A stretch of 64,000 bases of DNA, taken from the NCBI GenBank assembly GCA_018873245.2, contig JAEMBT020000004.1, positions 12,408,418 to 12,472,417 of the forward strand, in the 5' to 3' direction. The number at the start of each line of letters is the position of its first letter. Positions within the stretch are counted from its first letter, which is position 1. The translations under genes were made by a program, and so were the position numbers. Positions 1 through 24,652 of this stretch are shown here, in pieces. This stretch comes from Archegozetes longisetosus. Lineage: Eukaryota > Arthropoda > Arachnida > Sarcoptiformes > Trhypochthoniidae. Below the pieces are notes generated by a model that was not told where the DNA came from, did not search any database, and saw nothing but the letters and a program-made list of their open reading frames with translations.

Positions 1-15814
<15,814 letters not shown>

Positions 15815-16640
15815 AAGGACAATGCCCAAAACCCATAGTGATCTTTCCTTTAATGAACCAAGACAAATTTGGTATCAAACGAAAGGTAATGAATAGTAGA
15901 ATTGAGATTTGAAAGAATTTTTGAAATCTAAGATGGCTGACACGAGTTATGGCCTTCAGAACACTATTATAAAAAAACTATTTTTTTGTATTTTTAAGCA
16001 TAAAAACTAGTTTAAACATGCTTTATTGTATTATTTGAATCTCTTCAACATAGAACCTAATCGAATCTGAAACAGAAAAGGCATATAAAAAATATTTTCA
16101 TTCATGTCTAAATAATACAGGAATTCGACTAAATACTACATCTACGTTTTAGTCAATACTCGGCAATAGTTGAGGCTATAGTCGGGTACTGTTGTCGTTG
16201 TCAGTGCAGAAATGACCTCAGAACCGTCGGGTGCTGTGCACACATAATGGCGGTTCTTTGGTTTCTCGGGTTCGGCAGGTACGAGCCCGAGATTCCGGAA
16301 CCCGCAGTCTCGCTGAACGAGGTCTGCGTGGTTCTGGAAAGCACTAACGAGGACTCGACTTGATTTTATTTTTAAACAGTATTATTTATGTACTTTTCCT
16401 TTTTATTTTAACACATTTCTTGTTGATATATATTTACTAGCTATATTTTAAACTTTTCATTTTCGTGCAAAGGAACGAACAAAATGCGCATATTGATATT
16501 TTACCAGTTATTTATCCATACCTTGTATCAGCCATCTTAGATTTCAAAAATTCTTTCAAATCTCGATTCTACTCTTCATTACCTTTCATTTGATACCAAA
16601 TTTGTCATGGTTCATTTAAGGAAGATTTGGGCATTGTCCT
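15815..16640. mobile_element. Non-autonomous DNA transposon with about 130-bp terminal inverted repeats
   Basis: The left arm (15815-15952) and right arm (16516-16640) are inverted copies of each other. Both begin AAGGACAATGCCCAAA on the element's outer edge. Both contain, in the same order, a GACAAATTTGGTATCAAA block, a GGTAATGAA block and a GAAATCTAAGATGGCTGA block. The arms differ by scattered substitutions and small indels, so the insertion is not recent. The 563-bp core holds a GC-rich island (about 16150-16365), in sharp contrast to its surroundings, with a 38-codon frame described separately. No transposase is present. The superfamily is unknown because the target-site duplication is unclear; long-TIR groups such as foldback or MULE-like elements are possible. 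Confidence 0.85.
16247..16363 (+). other. Small GC-rich reading frame in the long-TIR element (38 aa), conserved with 62475-62576
   Basis: ATG to TGA encodes a 38-residue peptide whose core is LGFGRYEPEIPEPA followed by VSLNEVCVVLES. A second copy of the same frame, on the minus strand at 62576-62475, reads LGYARHLPEIPIPA then EFLNDICVELEEQQ and stops at nearly the same point. The two copies agree better as protein than as DNA: differences fall largely at third positions or give similar residues, and no indel breaks the frame. This suggests the ancestral sequence coded for protein, probably the C-terminal end of a transposon protein. The family is not recognised. Expression of a free micropeptide is unproven. 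Confidence 0.45.
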
Positions 16641-17183
16641 TATTAACAGAATCATTATACATTCGAGTGTTTATTATTTTGTTATGCACAAAATTCGTTA
16701 ATATTCAAAAAGCAGTTTGATCATCAAGACGTAACATCAAAACTTAATTCATATCTTAAATAATTACTAATCTTAGAAAATTATGGTTACTTCTTTTATA
16801 ACTAACACAGCTAAAACAAATACATTAGACTCTATGCGTTTTCAACGTTTTCTATTGTCCAAATTTTAAAATTTTCTTGTAGGTTGCTCTAAGTTTGACA
16901 AAATTGAGAACAAAATTCAACAGACTTTTGCAACTCATAGTGTAGTTGAACGATAAAGCACACGTCAAACTATGCTCTTAAAATACAATAAGAGCCAGTA
17001 AGAGATGAACCAAATAAGAAAAAGACTACGAAAATAAATAAAGCGACACTATTTTAATAAGTTTTGTTTGATATAATTGGTCATAAATATTAAAGTGTGT
17101 TGGGTACCAATAAAAGCTCTATTTCACGTAAAGTATACGTATAGTCCGACTGTACCGTAAGAGAATTGGCTAAAAATGATTTC
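16641..17183. other. Intergenic, nothing recognised
   Basis: AT-rich sequence between two transposable elements. No open frame, tRNA or repeat was recognised. Confidence 0.6.
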
Positions 17184-17795
17184 GTATACACTAGTGTTGG
17201 GTTAATTCGGGTTTTATTCAGTTTCTATTCAGTTATTTTTCCGAAAATTTTCGGAAAACTATATCTTTTATAATAAGCAAAAACTCTTTACAATGATAAG
17301 TGAATCAATATTGATTACAGACTATTGAAGAATAAGATAGCTATAAAAAAAACTGTTTGCATTGAAAGTTCAGAACTTTTCATTTATTTAAGACTAAGAG
17401 TATTCAGAAATTAACGAATGTTCTAATGAATATTACTTCTATCCTTTCAAATTTTTTATTTAATGATTGCAAATAACACCAAATAATAGTTGAAGAAATT
17501 GTTTAAATGAAACTTTTTTGAGTATTAAAGCATTACTAACAAGTGTTGCAATAGTAGACTTCGAATTCATCAAATGGTTATGTAAATTTGACACTTAAAA
17601 TGAATCATTGAGTCGCTTTAATGAATGTTGTGCTCTATGATGGTTTCATTGACTTTATAAAGATCTCAATTATATTCTGAGTTTTAGTTTCTATTCAGTT
17701 TTCTTTAAAAAAATTCATTTCTATTCAGTCTTTGAAGCCAATTTGGGGTCAGTTTCTATTCAGCTTCAGTTAAATGATCCAACACTAGTACACAC
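17184..17795. mobile_element. hAT-like MITE with 8-bp target-site duplication
   Basis: The element spans 17192-17787. Its ends are TAGTGTTGG on the left and CCAACACTA on the right, an exact 9-bp inverted pair, with weaker similarity further in. The flanking octamers are GTATACAC (17184-17191) and GTACACAC (17788-17795), 7 of 8 identical. An 8-bp duplication with ends of this type is characteristic of the hAT superfamily. The subterminal motif TTTCTATTCAG recurs near 17218, 17690, 17715 and 17752, as expected for transposase binding sites. No transposase is encoded, so it would have moved in trans. Confidence 0.8.
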
Positions 17796-18621
17796 TTATT
17801 GCAGCATTGCTCTTTTTCATAATAAAACGCAGTTTTTGTTAGAAAAGCATTTTTATGTGACATTGCGCAACGAATAATCAGTTGTTTGATCTAAGGATTC
17901 TTATCTCCTAAGAACTGATCAATTTAGGAAACTTTGGTCAATCACAATTCGATACGAATACTAACTTTTTGTTCGAAACAGTCTATTCAAAGTTAACGTT
18001 TGGTTTGATGTTTGTAAATCTACCAAAGCATTTGTATTACTCACTATGGAATTTGTACTTGCCTTAGAATCGTTTGACTAACAATCGATTTTAGTCTTGC
18101 ATTTTGTCACTAATTGCATGCAAAAGTTGAGCTTCATTCATGTATGTTCAGCATTTTTTGTCATTTTGAATACTTAACTTAAACTGTACAATTAATTTGG
18201 CTGTGGTACGAAAACAGACAACTCATTTCAACCCTAAACATACCGTATATTCACTAAAAATTGTTGAAAATATGAAATGAAAAAATGAAATATAAACCGA
18301 GTCTATTTTTACATATGATAGAGTTTGAATATTAAAAAATTTTGTCTTAACTTGAATCAATTCAGTTAATTTACATTGGATTTATATAGAATAAGATCAG
18401 TGGAACTAACTATTTATTTATTGGATTTGTGTAGAGCTTGAACAAAAAGCGACAGACCTGTAATTAAGTTGAATTGAATGAACTGTATCATTAACTCTAT
18501 TGGACAATAATGAAAAACATACCAGACTATTCTTTATTGAAAGTTCATTTATCTTTGAGCTGTTCCTTAGGTAATTCTATACTACTGTAATTAAGAATAC
18601 TTTCGTGTTTATTTCAAGCCC

Positions 18622-19055
18622 ATCGCAGTAGCCAGCGGGGCTAAGGGGGAACTATAGATACTCCAAAGGCTTTCAAAATTTAAGTGTAGGTCTTTACGGA
18701 AAAAATTGTTACAAAAACTGTGAAACTGTAGTTTAGAACCAAAAAGCTACCGTTACAACCAAGAGAAGTAATGCTGCAATGTTTCAAAGCTCATAAATCA
18801 AAGTACATTTTAATAATATAAGTTTTTTATATTTATTTAAATTATATTATTCATATTACAAATCTGAATTTCTATACTTTAATCAATTAAATTACTTGAT
18901 GCAATAAAATAATCAAACTTTTTAAATAAATATTAAAACACTTGCAATCAAATAAAGTTTTTAAGTGTTTTGAATTTTGATTGAATTTGGCTTGATCTTG
19001 ACTGAACAATTTCAGATTAGTGGCCCCCCCAAACTGATATAGCTGGTTACGGGAA
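18622..19055. mobile_element. Possible MITE with G-rich imperfect inverted ends
   Basis: The left end near 18622 contains GCAGTAGCCAGCGGGGCTAA followed by a run of G. The right end near 19021-19052 reads GGCCCCCCC and ends GCTGGTTACGGG. Reverse-complemented, this gives CCCGTAACCAGC and then GGGGGGGCC, an approximate mirror of the left end. Such ends resemble common arthropod elements that begin with a GTAGCCAG-type motif and a G run. Identity is modest and no target-site duplication was fixed. The interior is AT-rich and non-coding. Confidence 0.35.
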
Positions 19056-20578
19056 TGTTCAAGCCTGATAACAATCTACATAGAATTCAATGGTATTTGC
19101 TGCTTCAGTTATAATTAATTAAATGTAGGCATTGAAGAGATCAGAATTTGGCTTCTGTTAACTGCACTTTCCCATTTACAGCTAATACTAGTATTCTATG
19201 TTTGTGATAACTTTTTGCGAAAAGCAATCTTTTCTGCTTTTATGATTTCTTACAAAAATACAAACTTTTATAACTCAAATCATTATATAAGTTCTCGTAA
19301 ATGAAAGCTTAGAATCAATTTGGAAAACATCTATAACATAACAATGCCGGTCAACTGATTCTTTGCAAACTTTACTTCTGCTTTTAGCTACATCATTTTT
19401 TATCAATGTTTCACAGGATCTAAGTATTTTATGAACTAAAAGGTGGTCAGTTTCTACAGATTTGCGCTCCATATGTAATCACAACTTTCTTTAGTATGGG
19501 ATTGATAAAGACTAAATACTCAAACGAACGAATTGTTATAAAAAATTTTCTTTATCTCTGTTAAGAATAAAGATGACAGTTTTGACATAAGACCTTGCAA
19601 GTGATAATTATATTGCTTGTTTGTTTAGTTGTCTAAAGGTCGTGCGATTTGCAAATCACTGCTTATAATTAGAGTTCATAATTAACTAGTTTAACCTTCT
19701 TTGAATAATTAAATACACTAATTTTCCTAAGTAGCACATTTAGTTCAAAAAAATGAAACACATAAAAGCTACTTTTGAGAGTTGCGGAGAAGGCTTTCGA
19801 GCATAAGTTAGATGTTTATTCTGAGTTATCCACTATTATTTTGTCTGTAGGAATCATTGTTAAGTTGCTTAGTGAGCCTTCTAGTTTACCGTTAATATAA
19901 ATTAAATATCATCAAATATTAATTTGATAACGATCTGCTCGTAATATTTATAAGAAATAAGAAATTATTAGTTGAGGAATGGGTTAAATTATTTTCCGAT
20001 TTCAGTTTCAACATGTATTATTGATATATCAATATAACTTTATGAACTAACTTTTAATCATGAAACCAAATTAAACCAGTTTTTGGCAACATTTTTTAAA
20101 TCAATTAAACACACACCGGTTTTAGACAAAAAATTAAACCAACTCAATGGGATCTATACTTAAAATAAGCATACTTTGATCAGAAGCTGATTCTATCTAT
20201 GGCTCATACGACAAAACTTTTTTTATTGATTGTTCCGTAGATTTTGTTTGGAGTCTTTGCAAAAATAAACAATTCTAAAGTTTCCATAGAAAAAATATAA
20301 AGTTTAACAGTTGTAAAACTCATTTTCATTAATTTATTGTAATAAATTCATTCACACGTTTGAGTATAAACAATATAATTCTTAAATTTAATACAAATAA
20401 ACAAATGTTTGTAACTAATCCATAGAAAATTGGCTGACTCACATTAAAAAATACATTTTTAATATACAAATTAACGATTCGATTAAAAAATTTTAAAGTA
20501 TAAATGTATAATGATACATAAGCAATAAAACATATTGTAAATATATTTAAAATGTATTTAGATACAAATTTTAAAAAT
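19056..20578. other. Intergenic, downstream of polymerase eta; no gene recognised
   Basis: AT-rich sequence holding the 3'UTR of the minus-strand polymerase eta gene. A minus-strand AATAAA is present at about 20338-20333. The frames at 19275-19472 and 20329-20610 (minus) lack recognisable domains. The second is a low-complexity Ile/Phe/Leu frame that abuts the end of polymerase eta. Confidence 0.55.
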
Positions 20579-22571
20579 CTAATTCTGCTGACCGCTATGC
20601 TTGGACTCAATTCCGAGTTCCATTTCTAACATTTTCCGGTAGAAAAATCCTCTTTTCCCCGATTTCACATCAATAATAACTGCATCATTATCTTCATTAA
20701 CCACATCAGTATTATCAACTTCTGGCACAATATTTGAATCCTTACTTTTTACGATAACATCACTCTCTTCTTGTTTTACAGTTTTGTTATTATTTTTACT
20801 TAAGAAATCCTTTATAGTTTTGTTTGTTTCGTTGCTTTTAAATCTCTTAGACTTAAGTCCATTAGAATTATGAGATTCAATAGAAAAATTATTGCTATTC
20901 ATATCATTTTTGTTAATTTTAGTGAAATAAGTTTCTAATTTACTCGTATTATTGGCGGGATCGTCACAATCATCAACAAATTTTGAGGCAGCAACAGATA
21001 GACTAACAATTGGTTCAAGTTTCATTTTCAAAAATACTTGTTTAATTATGTCGTCGGCCAACTTATTTGCATCAGAATATGTCTCAATCGGCAAGGATTT
21101 CGAATTGTGGTCTTTTTCTGTGGAGCGAAAGTTAACTGTAATCAATTTAGCTGCTCTTTTATTGGTTTCTTTATCGCGTATCATTCTTTCCACCAATTCT
21201 TCGCACAATTGCTTAACCCAATATTTGATGTCACCGATTGTGACCAAAGCAGTTTTACCTGTAATTGTAACAAATTTAATTATTTAAACTGAGTTAATAA
21301 ATTTTTAGTTCAATAAACATGAATCAAAACCTGGAAAATTTTTTCCACAGCCCAATGATTTAGAAACTTGTCGATTACTGACAGGTTCATCATCAATACC
21401 ATTGGCCAAATCATTTAACCACTTGGCAGTTTTCCTTTCAAAATGTTTGCACAACTGATTCAATTCAATACATTTCAATTGATACATAGTATTGATTCCA
21501 AACAATTTCTTGATTTGAGTGCCTAACTTTCCACCCAAACTGCGAACTTTATTGATATCCATACGTTTGAACAGTTGTTCGATACCATCTTTAGGTAATA
21601 TGGTTTGTGCATTTGGTTTATTGATTCCACAGGCGAGCTTTGCTAACGTTTTGTTGTTACTAATACCCGCTGAACACTTGAATTCAGTTTTTTCTAGTAT
21701 TTGATTTCTAATTTGCTTAACAATAACGGCACCAATCGCTAAACGGATATCATTAGTATTTAGGGCCAGTTCATCTTTTTTCAAATCACTTAACCATTGA
21801 CTCAAATTATTTTCACTATCGATATTAATTTTAGTGTCGCTTAATTCATCAATTGATGGCACTTCTAATACTCTATTGTCGATTTCATGCGTCAAATCAA
21901 TGAATGCTTCGTCAATAGAAGCCTTTTCGACAATAATATTAGGATTAATGCTATTAATAAACTCAATGATAGCATTAAACACTTGAGCGCTTCCGTCACG
22001 ATATCGACTGAGGTCTGCTTTTCCTCTGACTTCAGGCACAGCAAAAATATGAATATCAGGACATAATTGTTTTGCTTCATCGCCTCTCATCCCTCGCTTA
22101 ACCCCACACTCTCGCGCCTCATAGTTGACTGCAATAAGTCCTCCACCTTAACACAAATTCGTATTATTCATTAATAAATCGTTCATAAATGTTATCAATC
22201 AATATATGCTTAAGTAAATTAGTTGCAGCAAATTTATACTAAAGGTATGATTAGGCGTAAAAAATCAAACTTAAATAAACTAAATTAATACTTTCATTAT
22301 AAAAGTTACTATGCTGACCAAGTTTCAAATTTGTTTTTCAATGGCTACTAATCAAGTTTTGCTATTTGTTAATTGATTTTGCAAAATCTATACTTAAATA
22401 TAATGACATATTGGAATGAGTTAACTAAAATTAAATTGAATGCAAACCTTTCCAATTGTTATACTGAGCGACACAACACGGACGAGACCACAATTCTGGC
22501 GCTAATCTTTGTTCGCATTGAACGTAAAAACAATCCATATCTATCAGTGCTATCACTTTATCTAATGACAT
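20579..22571 (-). CDS. POLH: DNA polymerase eta (Y-family translesion polymerase)
   Basis: Three exons: 22571-22448, 22146-21331 and 21258-20579, joined in phase for 539 aa. Exon 1 begins MSLDKVIALIDMDCFYVQCE, giving metal ligands Asp11 and Asp13 and the Phe-Tyr pair after them (steric gate position), and ends QYNNWKG. Exon 2 continues GGLIAVNYEARECGVKRGMR, then EKASIDEAFIDLT with the catalytic Asp-Glu, then the thumb (helix-hairpin-helix) and the SKSLGCGKNFPG motif. Exon 3 carries the little-finger domain (GKTALVTIGDIKYWVKQL onward) and a disordered Ser/Asn/Lys-rich tail. Donors are GTTTGC and GTTTTG; introns are 301 and 72 bp. The protein inserts opposite UV dimers during replication. It is shorter than human polymerase eta (713 aa), and no C-terminal UBZ zinc finger is visible. 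TIKDFLSK and RGFFYRK in the tail are possible PCNA- or REV1-binding peptides (inference). Confidence 0.93.
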
Positions 22572-23098
22572 CTTGTTAACTGTTTATTTATATTAATATT
22601 AGTTATTAATCTTAAGCATTTGAATTATTGCTCAACTGGTTGCACATCATATCGAAATCTGACGCCTTTTCACTCAATATTTTTTACAGTATGCAATGCG
22701 AGCGGACTATACATCAATTACAACACAAAATCATTTGTACCATAAATATCAATACTTCCGACTTGTTTAACTACTCCGATAAATAACGTTAAAAACAATA
22801 AGTCGGTATGAATTGATAACTTAATAGAAAGAAATAAAAAATGAATTAATCTATGCTCCAATAAGTGACTGAGAGGTGACACTGTTGAGGGAAAGATTGG
22901 TTCGATTAATTATTCAAATCAATATAAAAATTAATAAATCATAGAAAGTAACTAGAGACGTAATTATATAAAGATCTGAATATCGATATAATCGATAAGT
23001 ATCGAAAAGCTCTTTCTTTTTCCTGTTGAGGGCCAACACGTTTGGTATCCATTATTTGTATTAATTTAACTATATTAATAACAAAATCAATTTAAGCA
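22572..23098. promoter_or_regulatory. Divergent promoter between polymerase eta and RpL17
   Basis: The 527 bp between the two start codons serve both genes in opposite directions. On the plus strand TATCGATA at 22981-22988 is an exact DRE, the site bound by DREF/BEAF in insects. A second related ATCGATAAGTATCGA tract follows at once. At 23010-23023 a pyrimidine tract CTCTTTCTTTTTCC resembles the 5'-terminal oligopyrimidine start of ribosomal protein mRNAs, 76-90 bp before the RpL17 ATG. DREF is known in Drosophila for replication/repair and ribosomal protein promoters, which fits both neighbours; use here is inferred. Confidence 0.55.
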
Positions 23099-23656
23099 AT
23101 GGGTCGCTATTCAACAGATCCAGAAAACCCAACCAAGTCATGTAAAGCTCGTGGAAGTAATCTTCGAGTGCATTTCAAGAACACTCGCGAAACGGCACAA
23201 GCGATCAAAAGAATGCCATTACGTCGAGCCCAGCGGTATCTCAAGAATGTTGTCGCTAAGAAGGAAATTGTTCCCTTCAGACGATTCAATGGTGGGGTTG
23301 GTCGCAAAGCACAGGTGAAGGTCTGGGGCACTACTCAGGGCCGATGGCCGAAAAAGAGCGCAGAATTTCTATTACAGTTGTTGAGAAACGCCGAAAGCAA
23401 TGCGGACTACAAGGGATTAGATGTTGACAGACTTGTGATCGAACATATTCAGGTCAATAGAGCGCCAAAAATGAGAAGAAGAACTTATAGAGCTCACGGA
23501 AGAATCAATCCTTATATGTCGAGTCCCTGTCACATCGAAGTGATTCTGAGCGAAAAGGAACAGGTTGTCGCAAAGGCCACCACTGATGAGGAATCGCCTA
23601 AAAAGAAATTGTCGAAAAAGAAAATGGCGCGACAGAAGTTGATGCAAAGGGAATAA
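23099..23656 (+). CDS. RpL17: 60S ribosomal protein L17 (uL22)
   Basis: A single uninterrupted 185-aa frame, close to the 184 aa of human RPL17. It starts [20 protein letters not shown], the conserved N-terminus, and contains the uL22 core with the long basic hairpin ([20 protein letters not shown]) that lines the peptide exit tunnel. The C-terminus is the usual Lys-rich eukaryotic extension. No intron interrupts the CDS; a 5'UTR intron cannot be excluded. The ATG is preceded by AGCA and is the only start that gives the conserved N-terminus. GC content is visibly higher than in flanking DNA. Antisense frames over the gene are shadows. Confidence 0.98.
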   Translation: MGRYSTDPENPTKSCKARGSNLRVHFKNTRETAQAIKRMPLRRAQRYLKNVVAKKEIVPFRRFNGGVGRKAQVKVWGTTQGRWPKKSAEFLLQLLRNAESNADYKGLDVDRLVIEHIQVNRAPKMRRRTYRAHGRINPYMSSPCHIEVILSEKEQVVAKATTDEESPKKKLSKKKMARQKLMQRE

Positions 23657-24652
23657 AAGAATAATGGAACTGTTTAGATGTCAATACATAAATTGAGATC
23701 ATTTCTATTGTATTGAAAATTATTATTGATTAAAAGAATTGCTTTTTTGACATTCATTTCTTGTGAATTATTTACTAGAAATTTGTTTCAATTAATCCTG
23801 CCATTAGTTATCGTCTGATATGATTTATTTCAAATGAAAATTCAGTCTCAATTTTTTTATTAAAAGTTTTAAAGTTATTGATAACTTTAGTATAGTTAAC
23901 TATACTTAGCACGGACAGCCTGGACAAACCGAAGTGATTGATAAGGCTTAAGACGCGGTACTGTCCATAAATGATATGAATGTATAAGGGATGGTTGTGT
24001 AGGCGATATACGTGCTCACCATTTGATATAATAAGACACTAAAGAAGAAGTGATACATTTTTATAATTAACAAATTTAAGATTTGCTCATCTCATAACTA
24101 AATACTATGTTTAATATAATATGGATTGATAGTGATTTGTGCGAATAAATAGATTATCGGTATGTATTGAATGTCGAGTAAATAATAAATTATTCATTGA
24201 ATTGTTTTCTGCCGAATTTTCAGTTGAAATAAATTCAAAATAAATTTCACTTTAAATTACTGACAAATCCATTGGCTTTCAACCTATTTATTCAAAAGTG
24301 TTATTAATTATTGAAAAATATATTTAATAATAAAGTTGAGTAAAGGACTATAATATTGAATGTCGTTATTGTTTATTAATGAACAGTGAAACAAAAAATT
24401 ATGAATAAATATCAATAAAAATAAGTGATAACAAAATTGTTGACTCATTCGGCTTGAGCTAAGACTTGGAAAACAAGATAATGAACTGAATATTCATTTG
24501 AATTAATTGGTTCGCAATCGAAGGCTCAAAATAATGACGAATATGATAGAAATGAACTTGGCAGAAATAGACAAAAACCAATGTCTAATCCATAAATCGT
24601 TAGATTTATTTTTGCGATGAATGGCGTGTTTTTGGTATTGGGTTTGGTAGTG
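23657..24652. other. Intergenic RpL17 to Discs-large
   Basis: AT-rich sequence with the RpL17 3'UTR and the Discs-large 5' region. An exact 18-bp palindrome, AGTATAGTTAACTATACT, lies at about 23892-23909. An AG at 24648-24649, just before the preferred Discs-large ATG, could be an acceptor for a 5'UTR intron. No other gene was recognised. Confidence 0.55.

Noticed and set aside
20329..20610. Minus-strand hydrophobic frame of 93 aa
   Set aside because: Low-complexity Ile/Phe/Leu composition from AT-rich DNA, overlapping the end of polymerase eta, without a recognisable domain.
20952..21292. Plus-strand frames of 111 and 84 aa
   Set aside because: Antisense shadows of polymerase eta exon 3.
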